From Apostichopus japonicus (lineage: Eukaryota; Echinodermata; Holothuroidea; Aspidochirotida; Stichopodidae): a DNA stretch of 64,000 nt. The DNA lies in the NCBI RefSeq assembly GCF_037975245.1, contig NC_092576.1:2597501-2661500 (forward strand). Reading direction: 5' to 3'. Below, one piece after another: positions 13,020-25,300 of this stretch (within the stretch, counting starts at the first letter, position 1; every line of letters begins with the position of its first letter). Made by a program: the position numbers and the translations under genes. The notes under the pieces were generated by a model that worked only from the letters and a program-made list of their open reading frames with translations, did no database searches and was not told where the DNA came from.

Positions 13020-13225
13020 TCCAGTTCCTTGAATCTTTGAGACTGTTGTACATAGTTTAATATTCCATCAACTTCATGTTGATTAATTTCTTTCCCTTTC
13101 TCTGTCTGTACGTGCATCCTCTCTGTTGATGTTAGGATTGGTAGAGAGAGACCAGAGTAGAGAGTAATATCATCTTCATCAACCTTGTTAAAGGACTCGA
13201 CTAGATCCACACTGTTTATTGGAAT
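13020..13225 (-). CDS. LRR-like exon of NLR type, downstream second copy
   Basis: This 206-nt minus-strand exon has a TTTAG acceptor and a GA|GTAAGT donor, entering in phase 0 and leaving in phase 2 (68 codons plus 2 nt). It begins IPINSVDL and ends in LNYVQQSQRFKEL. The paralogue at 18,690-18,488 has the same phases and shares IPI, the KVD segment, LNYV and QS-RFKEL. The leucine pattern resembles the start of an NLR leucine-rich region. It lies downstream of the terminal exon at 14,725-14,558 with no NACHT exon between. It is therefore a duplicated cassette, an alternative 3' exon, or part of a gene that lost its NACHT. Confidence 0.75.
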
Positions 13226-13229
13226 CTAA

Positions 13230-14445
13230 AGGAAATTAAATAATAAATAAATATTAAATAATATATCATCATATCAAAAATATCTTTTATTAATTTACAA
13301 TAATGTTGATGGGTTGACTATTTGTGTTATAACTAATAATGTTTTAAAGCAATAATGGTCTTTGGGTTAGAGTGGGTTTTAGTTAGGTCAGTTTTAATAT
13401 CCAAATTTGTGTCAAGGGGTGTGATTTGTTAAAGTGCACAGTTACACCAATATATTACTTTACTGTTAGGAGACACATAGTGTTGTAAGAATATTTGACA
13501 CACGGAGAACCAGAGGGTGTGCAGTGGTTGAGGAATGAGTGAAGAGGGGGGGGGGGAATTTCCTATTTTGTTACTGGTATGGGTAGTTTTAGATTCAGTT
13601 GTTATTTTTGTATAGGGTAAGAACAAAACTGAAAAAGAATTTTAAATACATGTTTAACACTGACTAGATGGAAGATTAATAATAAATAGAATAATTAGAC
13701 TACTAAACAATAACAAATGACACATTTTGTTTTAATGAGGGTAAATTGAGGTCATTTTTTAACATTAACCGATGGAGGGAAGTAAAGGGTGTTACAGATG
13801 TACATTGGTGTACTTTAGCCAAAATTATTGTAGGGTGAACATTTTGTATTATGGGTTGCAAGTTTGCAGTTCGGAGCTGATCTATGGGACCAATAGCGGG
13901 ATAGATACAGTTTGTTTTGGGTGGGGGCGGGAAGGGGGTTGGGTGTATTGGTTGAGTGTCTTATAGGGTTAGTGGGAACCAGGAAAAAGGCTTTCAAATT
14001 TTATAAATTCATATTTGATTATTATTAAATTTGTGTTGATTCTAATTACGGTGGTACGTAATTAAAACATGATATGTAAATTTTGTTTATAATAGTAAGC
14101 TCTGTGGTTTATCTGTTGTGTGGGCTATGTGATATGACCTGTTGTTTTGTGCCTTGGGGGATTATTGGTGGCTCATGTGAGGGGCTAATTAATATTCAAT
14201 TAGGTCATTAACAGTTCTGGGGCATTTTGTTTTGAAGGTTAAAAAGTAGTTTAGTAGCTAAGAGGATAAGTTTCAGTTTGCCTAGCTTACAATTATCCAC
14301 GAGTTAACTTTTTTAACTTTCATGAATGTTTTACTCAATTTTATTTATTAAACTCTCTTATTTTATTTATCAGATCACAGTTTGTTTGGAATGGTCCTAA
14401 ATTATCTAATTCTGATGCTCAAAGTATAATAACCTCCCCCCCATT
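13230..14445. other. Gene-poor stretch with G-rich tracts
   Basis: No supported exon. It contains a nine-base-class poly-G run near 13,549 and a second G-rich stretch near 13,920-13,940. It separates the terminal exon at 14.6 kb from the extra LRR-like exon at 13.2 kb. Confidence 0.6.
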
Positions 14446-14449
14446 TTTT

Positions 14450-14455
14450 TTTATT
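14450..14455 (-). terminator. Putative polyadenylation signal AATAAA
   Basis: AATAAA on the minus strand, just over 100 nt after the stop codon of the terminal exon at 14,558-14,725. The spacing gives a short, plausible 3' untranslated region. It lies in an A-rich context, so chance occurrence is possible. Confidence 0.4.
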
Positions 14456-14557
14456 TAAATAAAACCTAGAAAGGTCAGTGATTAGTCACATCATCTTTCC
14501 CGGCTCACTATCAAATCAACGATAGTTGAGAATAGCAATAAATAAAATCATTAATTT

Positions 14558-14725
14558 TTATCTGATGTGTGCTACTTCACCGTATCCCTTCAATGTTATC
14601 CTTACGTCATGCCTGGATGCTTTCTTCAGGAGGTCTATGGTTGACTGCTGTGATTCCTGACTGCTTACGTTTTCGATGATGATAGCATTTGAACACAGCT
14701 TTGTAATAGTCTGGGTGTCTTCGGC
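14558..14725 (-). CDS. Terminal exon of NLR-type gene
   Basis: This minus-strand exon has a TTTCATAG acceptor and enters in phase 0. It runs 55 codons to a TAA stop. The product begins AEDTQTITKLCSNAI and continues through ENVSSQESQQSTIDLLKKAS to a basic VRITLKGYGEVAHIR end. The repeated hydrophobic pattern fits the end of an LRR-like domain. By phase it would follow an M-type exon (phase 0 out). A polyadenylation signal lies about 100 nt beyond. The exon upstream that supplies the right phase was not found between 15.3 and 14.7 kb, so the exact connection is open. Confidence 0.72.
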   Translation of the reverse strand, partial: AEDTQTITKLCSNAIIIENVSSQESQQSTIDLLKKASRHDVRITLKGYGEVAHIR

Positions 14726-15288
14726 CTATGAAATAAAATGACCAATATTACACAATGTTTAACTTGTCTCTTTCTACTCTATATACTGACAATTTCTGGT
14801 TAAATTTCTTCAAATTATATTGATATTTCATCTGTTGGTTTTTCTTTGTCTGTCTTCACTCTATTCCCTCATCTCGAACATAGCCATTTTTTCGCTCTCC
14901 TCTTCCTAAATCTGTGATTCATAAAATGCATTAATTCATATTTCAACTGTTTCTACGTATTATCATCATTTTGGGATACTCTCAATTACCATGAATATAT
15001 TCTAAGTAGCCTTTACCATTCAAGTGGTACCAACTGGCCCCCCTCCTCCTCCCCACCATCTCTGTCTTTATATTCCTAAATGACTATTACCCAGAGATAA
15101 CAATAGCTATTTTTTAACTTCTCAATTGATTTCATTCTTGAAAATGTTTACAATGAAGCGACAAGCTGTGACTGACTTGTATCACTACCCGCTCCAATGG
15201 GATATTCTATTGTGCACGGGGTATTTACACTAGCAGTTAAATAGGCTATATGAATTATAAACCATGGGCCATGCTGATCCTTACATAC

Positions 15289-15363
15289 GTTCACCATTAT
15301 CACCAACCTGTTTCCATTGACCAGTCTGTAAATCAAGTTGACATGTATATTCCGGCCAAATAA
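15289..15363 (-). CDS. Candidate W-type exon of the NLR gene, shorter variant
   Basis: The minus-strand sequence after a pyrimidine-rich CTCTGAAG acceptor reads, from the same phase as the two W exons, IWPEYTCQLDLQTGQWKQV. It shares the Y-x-x-LDLQ-[ST]-G-x-W core with them but lacks the NPYG-type segment. Possible donors are GTATGT (exon end 15,289) or GTAAGG (exon end 15,285). Neither ends in phase 0 as the other W exons do, so it cannot join directly to the terminal exon at 14,725 in frame. It may be degenerate, or a different intermediate exon may be used. Confidence 0.45.
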
Positions 15364-15369
15364 CTTCAG

Positions 15370-17085
15370 AGAAAGGGGGAAAAAATATTAATTTGTTACT
15401 AGTCGTGTTTACTTACATTAGCAAAATAAAACTATCATACTGAAATATTTCATTCATTTTTCTAACAGTAATAAACGAACGACATTAAAACGTACAGAAG
15501 CGACAATAGTGATGGTAATGAATTGGTCTCACAGACAAAAGACACATAACCCCACCCCGCTTTCTACCTCATCCGCTTTTGTTTATTGGCCACATTCGCA
15601 GTAAAGTGTAAATTGAATTAGAAATACGGAACACATTAAAAAAAATTGTATTTCTCTGTCAAATTCTGTAACATGGTTTTGTACATCGTTTTATTCATCA
15701 TAACATTGGTACTGCTTCCACCTGCATGAATATTACAGATGAAAATTCAGTTTTCACTGCAAAATCCACAAAAGAAATGACAAAGGATTGGGACACTTTG
15801 AACCATCCCCTGTACCTATTCACGATGTAATATATAATATGCTATTGGTCTTAGCCTTACACGTGCTATTATACACTTTTTCAGTAATTCCCTTAGCACC
15901 CCCCCCCCCCTCCACCGCCATTCCAAGCACACATACACTAGTACTTTCCAAATAACCACCTACATTTTTTTCACGCACATTTAAAAAAAAAAACGAGCTG
16001 CGGCAAAATACCTATAACATTCCTTGATTTTGCCTTTTCCGGTATCATCTTAGGACTAATGAATGATGGCAGTTTACATCGAAAAAACCTGAAGTGTAAA
16101 CAAGAGAGTAATGAAGTTAAAATTGAGACTCTTCTCACTGTTTAAAAAAGTCTGGAAACTTATAACCGTTGTTCTTCTCACGTTACTCAATCTATTCTGA
16201 ATAATGTTGAACAACACGTACTCACCATAGCGTTAATATAACATGACCTGACTATATGTAATTTGCAAGATTTACAGTTTACACATAAAAGACATCATGA
16301 TGTAACAACTAAACGCTATCATTTCTTTAAGAAAACTGTAGTCTGCATGTAACATTGACGGTTGAGAATATTTAAAAATATTCCTCGGCTGAATTGTTCA
16401 TTCTTCTCTCTGTTTCCTACTTTAAATGTGATCAATTAAAGTGATCTCCCTGTTGCAATATATTTATGGTCACAATAATGCTATTGATATGAATAAACAT
16501 TCATTTAAATCAACAAACTTAAATATCTACGTGTGAGATCCCTGCCTCATGATAGGTATACCCGGCTCGGTTGTAATATATTATCCGTATTGAAGTGTCT
16601 TTCACAGAACTGTTTCAACTAAGAATTAAATTGTACACATTTTACCGTAAAACTGTCGCGACTGTCATTTGTAGATGATGAAGTATTTCAATTACTATTG
16701 TTATGTTTTATATCATCTGCCAACTTTCATCAAAACATATCTGCACTATAGATGTTAAAAGTTCCTGTTGATTTTTATTGGTAGCATTTTCAATAATTGA
16801 ATTACATTGACTTTGATGTCAAATATTATCACTGACTCAAAAAACTTTCATTGAAGCAACAGCCGGCCAGCTTAAGTTGACTCAAATTAGGAAATTAAGG
16901 GTCTTAATCATAAATTTATATACATATTTATAATATTAAACAAAATTATGATTCGTTCGTTAGATCTATTGCAACGTCAGTACGTATAGCGGCCAATCCT
17001 CATTGATGATAATATTGTGCTGTGTCATGAGTAAAATTAAACTGATTTTCTGTTTCTCTTTTCGGCATTATATCAGGGAATGGTA
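15370..17085. other. Intronic or intergenic stretch without recognisable features
   Basis: No convincing exon on either strand. A poly-C run lies at about 15,899-15,910. The missing exon expected between the LRR-like exon (18,488) and the W-type exon (15,363) should lie here or up to 18,488, but I could not identify it. Confidence 0.5.
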
Positions 17086-17089
17086 AACT

Positions 17090-18145
17090 TTTAAAACAGT
17101 CGTGTAAACTTTCCTACACAAGCACTGTGTAAATGTGATTTTACACAAAAGTTGTTCATATAAAATCAGTGCACCGCCTTCTTCAGGTATACATGTTATA
17201 CTTTATTAAAGAACGTTTTACTTGTTTAATTCTTATTATGTAATGAACATACCAACTGTTTCCATCTAAAGCGTTCAACACAGTCGAGGTATTTGATTTC
17301 TGTCTTGCCGCCAAGTCTAGGCCAAATATATTTCAACAAAAACTCATGATTTACATTTTATATTTCTTCAACTTCACATTTCTCTTTTATTTTTCGTTCT
17401 GTGGTGTTAGTCGCTTAATTCCATCCACTTTCGTTCTCTTTATTATATGCTTCACAGTTTTATTCGTTTGAATGGAAAGCGTTTATTTTAATCCCCCGAA
17501 AATAAATATAAATTCCAAGAAAATGTGTATCCTTATTTTTGGTATCATGAATAGTGTCCAACTGTACATCTATAGTTAAGCAGTTTGCATTTAAGTTTAA
17601 GACAGGTATCACTGTAGCATTCACAGAATTAGCAGGCTACTATTTATAACATTCAAAGTTATGTAAAGCTATGCACAACAGGAGAACTGATGCCCAGATT
17701 CCTTGTCATCGCTGATATATACCAAAATACTGAGGCTGTGTACAGTCTATACTGGATATTAGTTTTCAATAGTATTGATACTTCTGCTCTGTGCTATGAA
17801 CTAAACCTACAGAATGTGTTACAACTGCACAGTCTGTGTGATATGTACTCATAGTTGTGTGCATGACACTAATACATTGTAAACATGGTGTGTAGAATTA
17901 AAACAACTGTGGTGTACAGTACGTTTTTTACACAAGGTGTGTTAAAATTGCAAATAGTTGTGTACAATTTACACAATTGTTGTGTACTAGGGTAAACACA
18001 ACTGTGAGTAGATTTGACAAAACTGTTGTGTTAATGGAAACTTACACAACAGTTGTGTAGTTTCCACACAAGGTTGATATGTGCAGTAGTTACACAGCGG
18101 TTGTGTATAATTTTACACAACCCAAGTAATTTTATTTTTAGAGTG
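17090..18145. mobile_element. TIR-type element remnant with TTACACAA / TTGTGTAA subterminal repeats
   Basis: The right part (about 17,930-18,125) is a dense array of TTACACAA and its complement in both orientations. It ends at TTTTTAGAGTG followed by TA. Read inward, the right terminus is CACTCTAAAAATAAAATT, similar in form to the end of the 19,287-22,383 element. A few GTGTAAA motifs mark the left side near 17,100-17,160, but no matching left terminus is present. No coding sequence was recognised. The CACTC start and subterminal repeats suggest a CACTA-like class II element, which is a tentative assignment. Confidence 0.5.
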
Positions 18146-18487
18146 TATACCTGTTGGTGGGACTGAAATTTGAAAGAATCTTAGTTACAGAAAGGGAGTT
18201 AGCCATTGTAGCCACTGATTCTCTCGGCTGTTTGAAATGCGCGCAAAGTGAAATTGCCATTTTTGCTTCATATTTTTTTTACCCAAACTGTTAAACCTAT
18301 GATTTTGTTTTTTTACGCTGTGTGTATCTATAGGCCTATAGGTTTACATACAAATCTTCATGTTGATTAGTTTAGACGTAGGCCTACAAAAATATCTTTA
18401 ATATGTTAATCATTCTAGAAGTAGGCTTTGACCTTATTTCATTTATTGTGATCAATTTCATTCTTCAGAATATATTTTTCTACTTAC

Positions 18488-18690
18488 CAAAGCTCTTTGA
18501 ATCTCTTAGACTGTACTACATAGTTCAATAGTCCAATAACGTCTTCCTCGGTAAGTTCTGCTCTGTTTGCATTTACTGATAACTTCTCCAGTGTCGAGAG
18601 GGTTGGTACACAAAAACCAGTTTGGAGCATGATATCACCTTTATCTACCTTACGGAAGACCCACTTGAGCCATAGATCAGATATTGGTAT
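18488..18690 (-). CDS. LRR-like exon of the NLR gene
   Basis: This 203-nt minus-strand exon has a CTGCAG acceptor and a TTTG|GTAAGT donor, entering in phase 0 and leaving in phase 2 (67 codons plus 2 nt). It begins IPISDLWLKWVFRKVD and ends LLNYVVQSKRFKEL. The NACHT exon ends in phase 0 at 28,745 after QIASSYE, so the two join in frame as ...SSYE-IPISDL.... The leucine spacing fits the onset of an NLR leucine-rich region, which in this family usually contributes to ligand sensing or autoinhibition. The paralogous exon at 13,225-13,020 shows the same boundaries. The next exon must begin by completing a split codon and was not identified. Confidence 0.8.
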
Positions 18691-19023
18691 CTGCAGTGAG
18701 AGGAATACCAGGATTATTTTGTTGGCTCAATTTAACTTTCAAACCCCAGGTTATTTCTTTTTATCAATTTCAAGTTAAGCTTACACTTACGGTGTAACAT
18801 ACAATTGGTGCTTAAATCCTCAATCATGTAAATTATCATATTTATTCCTTTCCGAATATTGTTGTATTAATAAAATCATAATCAATGTGTGATTGTAACC
18901 ATTTGGTTGATTTTAACATGCACAAATATTTGTACGTAGAATAAAAATATTGCCGAAAAAGGAACACATAACCAAAATAGGCCACCCACCCATTTAATGA
19001 ATGTTTGTACTTTTGTGTATCAA

Positions 19024-19026
<3 letters not shown>

Positions 19027-19071
<45 letters not shown>
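19027..19071. repeat. (AT)n microsatellite
   Basis: About 45 bp of uninterrupted TA dinucleotides. Confidence 0.95.
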
Positions 19072-19076
<5 letters not shown>

Positions 19077-19625
19077 ATATATAATATACAAACTACATCC
19101 ATCTGACTTATTTGTTTATTCTATAAATTCTCCAGCGATTTACAGTGACTGAAGTATAATTAATATTTTTATCACATTAATTTGAGTAGCATTTCCAGAT
19201 ACCATACATTATCTTTCCTTCAACCACTGGTGTATTCAAATAAGCTCCAAGCAACCCGACATGCAGTTTACCAAATGACGGCTCTACACGCAAAAAAATG
19301 GAGTGTTGAATTTTAACACTTTCCAGGTGTAACCGTTCACCCTACACCTGAAGGGTTACTCTGACCCTGAGCAGGGTTACATAATTTATGTAGCGTGGAT
19401 TTTTTAACACCTGCAGAAGTGTACTTTCAGTTCGAGCATTCTGATTGGTCAAACCTCCCGTCAGCTGGATTCTTAGTGTAAGTTAAGTGTACGGTACCAC
19501 CGTACCGTGAACACCCATTTACCGTACCTAGCAATACTTGTACCAGTTTGTCGACATTTATCGTTGCTAAATGTACTATAGTAACCACAGCCATATATAC
19601 GTTCAAGCCACAAAACATTACGTAC

Positions 19626-19710
19626 TCAGTGTGCGATAACGAGCTACAATGGCATGAAAATGACGTTATAGGAGACTGGGGCCTGGAAGAATTCATTGAA
19701 AAATTCGAAG
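19626..19710 (+). pseudogene. Candidate SAM-like exon in the TIR element
   Basis: The open plus-strand frame ends DVIGDWGLEEFIEKFEG at a GAAG|GTATGT donor and leaves in phase 1. The W-x-LEEFIxKF pattern resembles the first helices of a sterile alpha motif domain. The first exon of the related cargo gene in the 34,158-39,840 element also leaves in phase 1 after a similar helical segment (DEVISLLE). The start is arbitrary, since no acceptor or start codon in frame was found. Later parts of the gene are frameshifted, hence the pseudogene call. Confidence 0.4.
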
Positions 19711-20664
19711 GTATGTTTTGATATTATGTAAGTGTACGTGACAAGAACGAGATATGCTTAGAGACCCACGACTAAGCTGGGTAGACGAATGCATTTGAAT
19801 CGCTTGCGTTACGTAGACCTAACGTTAAAGTCATACTATAAGTTAATATAATAGGCTAGCTGCTGTTTGTCATAGTCAACTCATAATTGTCAACGAATCA
19901 GTGTAGCCTACATACAAGTAAACATTAAACGGAATTGCCTTCGGACGGACGGAGGACTTTGGTCTAGGCCTTTATTGTAATCTAGTGCATTCTATTCCTT
20001 TTTGTGCGTTAACCGTAACTTCGTATACCCTGCGAGTCACTTTTTTAAGTAGTACTACTACTAGGCCTAGTACTAGTAGGGTATACTTAGGCTATTTCAA
20101 GACAGTGCATTTTAAATAGCATCGGGCATGGGCCTATAGTTACGCTGGTACTATGTTCAATAAGGGATAAACATATATTCATGTAATGCAATATATCATT
20201 ACCACTAATTGCCATTTTAGCTTGTAAGTTGTAGCAAGTAGGCCGAAGCTGATGTGGATTGGTGATACTTTTAGACCTAGGCCCAACTATAATTTAGCTA
20301 TCTTATGGAAGTGATCTAGCTTTTATAATTCATATCAATCTACACAATTGCATTCAGTGGAAGTGAGCATTGTTTTAAGCATTGTTAACATGATGCATTG
20401 GTTATAAAAGTTGCCTACCTTGTCTGATGAAAGTTTAATGCAAGTTCCTGTTTTGACAAGTTATCACTATAGGCCATCTGGCTTTCTAGATTCAAACGTA
20501 CTTGAAGAAGTTAGAATCACAACTGATTAAATTGTGGGCATTTTCTTTTGGAATGTTCATGTTTTGTGAGGGGTACATGTAAAAAACTGCTTATGCTCCA
20601 AGAAGGTTTTAACACAACTTCATTATGATGGGAATTTTCTTTTCTTTTCTTTGTTGTTACTTAG

Positions 20665-20994
20665 GAAGCATCAACTTGGAATTCTATTTGCAAAAGATTT
20701 CAGAAAGACCTCAGCAATATGTGTTACTTCTTGGAGGAAGCAAAATACACCCCAAGCAGTCATTTGTGATCATCCAGAGACATGCCCTACCCCAGAGGAC
20801 ATTTATGAAGCCATTGATGTTTGCTTCAAATTATTCTACGTGTTAAATCTGAATTATACCAAATTGCAAGTCTCGGTGCCTGGGAATTTTTCCAAAAAGT
20901 TGTCTACAAGTTGCCTGGTGGTGTGAAACGCAACCAGATTCGAGATTTTTATGCTCACCGTGCCGACAAAAAAGACAAAGTTACTGCAGTTTAG
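20665..20994 (+). pseudogene. Decayed last exon of SAM-type cargo gene
   Basis: After a TTACTTAG acceptor the sequence encodes, in three successive frames, one recognisable module. Frame one has ERPQQYVLLLGGSKIHPKQS and FVIIQRH. After a shift near 20,795 comes EDIYEAIDVCFKLFYVLNLN. After a second shift near 20,865 comes WEFFQKVVYKLPGGVKRNQ, then a stop at 20,992-20,994. The FK-x-[FH]Y-x-[FL]N-x-x-Y core recurs in the exon at 36,583-36,268 in the other TIR element (LFKAHYTFNVHY). Similar SAM-linked proteins are, from general knowledge, common near transposon ends in fish and invertebrates. Two frameshifts mean this copy makes no full-length product. Confidence 0.7.
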
Positions 20995-21490
20995 CAGTTG
21001 TCATAGACAGAACTCCATGTTTCCTCATCTCACGGATCAGAATGTATGTAAAGTTGTTGCTTATTTGGAATTGTCTTTGGGAAGAGTTTTTTCTTTGTGT
21101 TTAATTTGGAATACCAAAGGCACGAGCCAACAACAAAGACAAAGTAACTGCAGTGTAGCAGTCATCATAGACAGTACTCCACGTTTTCTCATCCCACGGA
21201 TCAGCATATATCTAAAGTTGTTGCTTATTTGAAATTGACTTTGGGAAGAGTTGTTTCTTGCGTCTAATCTGGAATACCAAAAGGCATTTGCCAACAACAA
21301 AGACATGCTCACTGTAGTGTAGCAGTCATCATACACAGCACTCCATGTTTTCTCATCCCATGGATCAGAATTTTTCTAAAGTTGTTGCTTATTTGAAATT
21401 GACTTTGGAAAGAGTTGTTTCTTTGTCTTTAATCTAGAAACCAAAAGGCATGTGCAAAAAAATAAAGACCAAGTAACTGCACTGTAGCAT
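20980..21490. repeat. 164-bp tandem repeat, about three copies
   Basis: Anchors GTTGTTGCTTATTTG recur at 21,053, 21,217 and 21,381, a period of 164 bp. The unit begins within the end of the decayed cargo exon, so the exon tail and its 3' flank have been amplified. Units differ by scattered substitutions. Confidence 0.85.
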
Positions 21491-21959
21491 TTGAAAATGT
21501 TGGCACTTTTAAGTTGACTTAATTCCACAAGACAATACTTTTATAGCCTAAATTGTTCGTTTTACATTTAATGGGATATAATAAATGGACCTCTGGAATA
21601 GGAAGGTAGTAGGGTGTTTAATTGCTGAAAATCTCACATTCTGAATTGTTTGTGTTGTCATTGCTTTTTGCTCTTTCTTAAATGTAACTTTCTGCTGTGA
21701 GCGATTCAAACATGCATCCATATTGTTTACCTAATTACTAGGTAATAATTAACCTAAAACCTGTATAAAATATTTACTAAACGGGTGCGATGTAAACTTT
21801 TCTGGCAAAATTTTACATAACAGTATTGTATTTGCGTAACATAATAAACATGTAAAACTTTACAAACCAGCAGTTAAATATACATCCAGAAGTATAAACG
21901 AGAGAGCACTATTGTGTGTTGAGAGTCCATTAAGTATCATCTTGACACATATGACAAAT

Positions 21960-22345
21960 AAACACTATATGGTGGTAATTCTACTCACTGAAGCAGAACT
22001 TTGACACCCAGAAGGCCAAAAAATGTGCACTAGAGTGTTAATTATACTCCCTGAAGTGCAATTTCGACACCCAGAAGTGCTAACAAATGAACACTTTATG
22101 GTGTTAATTTTACTTCCTGAAGTGTCATGTTGACACCCAGAAGTTTTAACAAATGAACACTTTATTGTGTTAATTTTACTCCCTGTAGTGTACCTTCAAC
22201 ACCAGGAAGTGTTATTTTGACACTTGTATGGGTGTTGTTAAGGCAACACTCGCAAAGTGTTATATTATGTTACAGTTCTGAAGTGTTAATTTAACCCGGT
22301 GGGTGTTGTCCCTAATCCAAACAGGGTGGGGTGTTAAATTCAACA
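21960..22345. repeat. Subterminal repeat array of the TIR element
   Basis: About five diverged units of roughly 60 bp contain AACACTTTATGGTGTTAATT, CTCCCTGAAGTGT and GACACCCAGAAGTG. The AGTGTTAA motif is shared with the terminal inverted repeat. In known class II elements such arrays are transposase-binding sites. That role here is inferred. Confidence 0.65.
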
Positions 22346-22389
22346 CTTTACGATTCAAATTTAACACTTCATTTTTTTGAGTGTATGTT

Positions 22390-25300
22390 TAGATTAAACA
22401 CAACTTGAACAGTTATATCATTGCCCTGTAAGTTAATATGCAGACAAAGGCCTATTGTAACAGAAGTTGTCATGTGCGAGCAGTAGCCTGTTATTGTATA
22501 TTACTCTCAGGCTAGATTTATTGTTAAACTTCAATTAACGATGAATCTCATTTCGTTTTCAATTTGCCCCTTGCAAGTTTAAATATCCTAGTAGTAGTGC
22601 TGTAGGCATATCTGCTCAATAAACCTATTTACTTTAGACATAGGTCTATAGCCACATATGGGCTTGGTGCATGTTGCATTCTTCTCGGCTACGGTGAACT
22701 GCATGTAAAACAAGGCGATGCAGTCAAAAGCAGCCGATGCTCGCCCACAATTCTCACGATGACAGCCCGCCGCAGACGAAACATCTCCCGAGAATTTAAC
22801 AAACACTTGGCCGACCTGTCTAGCATATGTTGAGTTAACGAGTTCGTGTCCACTACACTGTAATTGCTTTTATTAACAATTTGTCTATTTTTTATGTTTA
22901 ATTTGTTTCTTTATGCAAACATTTGTACATATTTTTAATGATTAATTTATGATGAAGCCACATAACGTGGTTTGTTATTAAGTTAACAAAGCATTTTAAA
23001 CAAAACGTTACCAAATTGTACCAACGCTCACCGAAGTTTGCTCTTGTAAATAACTATAATAATGCACGAGAGCTAATCTACACCTTATTATTACAATCAT
23101 ATTTGCATCATAAGCCTAGGCCTAAGTTAAATGATGAGTAGCTTAAATGAAGTCAAGGCTGCTCAAAAATCCGATCTTAAAGTATAATCCATGGAAAATC
23201 AATTAAGCCTAGGCCAATATCTAGGCCTAATCATGGGACGTTCGAACTAATTCTTAGAGAGAAACAGGCTGCAGTCTACGTATTTTGTTGACAAAAATTC
23301 TGTTGCCCAACTGTCTTGGTTATCTTCGCCCCCAGAACAAAGAGGACCAGTGTTCAACGAGTGACAGTTTTGTATTATACGTTCACGTGTACAGCGAGAG
23401 CGTTTTCACTTACTTCGTTTAGTGAATTGGTCAATGGAGGTTGTTTCTTAGTAATAGTATTACTTAAGTAGAAAAGCAATATAATATATACCATCGTCTA
23501 CACCACAGTGGTAGCTGGCTAAAAAGGCCAGGTCGGTACATAGTCTCCGCGATACTTCGTATATTCTTCGGGAATCTAGCGGACATTTTATGTGTGGGAT
23601 GTAGCAATACAACCCACCAATTATTAGCGTTTTGGATTCGATTCTATGGATTATTTGTATGTATACGGATATATATTGGAACTGGCAGTTCAAATACCCT
23701 GGACCGACGTCAAGTAGGGTTAAACGACAGAACTATTATTAGAGGTTAGTAGTATTGATTATTATTAATAAGACCTCTAAAGCTCCAAATGACCATTAAT
23801 CTCCCCACAAAACAATAGGCTTCTTCTACTCAACGTGTACTCATATACACCATCTATTAGATTGGTCTAAGCTTCCCTTCTTGCGATATCGTGTTACCAA
23901 GCGAGGCGACACACACACTTACTCAGACAAACACACACGCACACACACACACACACTCTTCGCCTGCCTTTATTGCATAAGTTACGATTATCATCAAAAC
24001 CAAAAATGAATACAAAAAAAAGCTGAATAAGGTAAATTATGTATTACATGAAAAGAAGAAAACATCATATTTGATTTGTAGAGGAAGTGCAGAACGACAA
24101 TTTGTAGTAGCCGAGACAAAGTTTTTTGGTAATAACAGTTGGCGTATTTCTCAAGAACTTTAAAAACGTTACTAACTTTTCCTTTAAAATACTATAAGCT
24201 TGTATATTACAATATAGCGGTGCCGGTTGTTAGGAAAAACTAAAGTACAGAAAGGAACCAATGTGCTATACGAATGATGATCGGTGTGCTAGAGTTTGAA
24301 TTATATGGGCATAAGAATTGAGTATAGCCTACTCCACCTACCCCCACCCCAAAGCGGGATATCATGAAGGAATCAGATTCCTTACTTCAGTCGGAACCAT
24401 ACTGAAATTATTATGATTATACTCGTTTTTCGGGTGACAGAAGGTAAGTCACTTATAGGACAAATTTAAGTGCGACGTAAGCACTAAAATGTTGACATTT
24501 AGAATTCGGTGGGATTGAGGAACAGCGTGTGTTTACGTCTATTCTTCCATTGATAGCGTATGTACCCTGCGCAAGGAAAAGATCTGCAACATGCGTACAT
24601 CAGAACTATAATTGAATCTGGCGCGCATGATTGTAATAGAGGGCACAGCTCTGAAATAGCACAAGTGGAAATGTGCGATACTCCGATCTGTTCACACAAG
24701 TCAAACATGTTTGTAAAGGTTGATCAGTACTTCGTTTCCCCGTTATTAAATAATACACGACTCAAGAAGCAACCGATGGCGAGAATTATAGTAAAGGTCT
24801 AGAAACAAACGACGGAATCTGCCAATCAGTTGCTACATGTCTACAATTTTTACAACCTGTTCCGTCTAAAATACTTTACTGAAATATGAATCTCTAGCCA
24901 CGGTCAGGTCACTGTGTACAAACCAAGGAGGGAAACCATATAGCTATAAAGACCTATTCAGGCGAATATAGAAGCACTACGTGAAGAATAACTCTGAAGT
25001 AGACATTAAATATATTCAGTGTGTGAAGATATATAATTAATAAATCCAGTATTTATTCGGGAGCGCCCTCAAAAGAGCTCTGCCTAATAAGGATTCTAGA
25101 TTTAGCCAATAGTTCACTATGCTATCTAGATACAGTGCTCAATCTGTTTTCCGATGCTGGGAACCTATATACAATTGATAATTAACTGTGTACCTCGTCA
25201 TCGGCACATATTTGGGAAGGAGTACGTTATACATGAGCATTGTTTAGTTTCAAGCCGTACAAATGCAATAGACAGCATTTTTAATTTTGGACGAGGGGAT

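Larger units (their letters stand above)
19287..22383. mobile_element. 3.1-kb TIR DNA transposon (CACTA-like ends) with SAM-type cargo
   Basis: The left terminus reads CACGCAAAAAAATGGAGTGT and the right terminus, inverted, CACTCAAAAAAATGAAGTGT. The match extends over about 25 bp with three mismatches. TA dinucleotides at 19,285-19,286 and 22,384-22,385 fit a 2-bp target duplication. Subterminal arrays of GTGTTAATTTTAC-type motifs occur on the right (about 21,960-22,340), with fewer on the left. Inside are two plus-strand exon remnants of a spliced gene and a 164-bp tandem repeat. No transposase was recognised, so it is non-autonomous. The CACTA-like label rests on the terminal bases only. Confidence 0.75.

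Noticed and set aside
22588-22806. 72-codon minus-strand frame with several cysteines
   Set aside because: No splice signals, paralogue or recognisable motif. Its length is within chance expectation.
24560-24802. 80-codon plus-strand frame
   Set aside because: An overlapping opposite-strand frame of similar length exists, the composition is not distinctive, and there are no splice or start signals.
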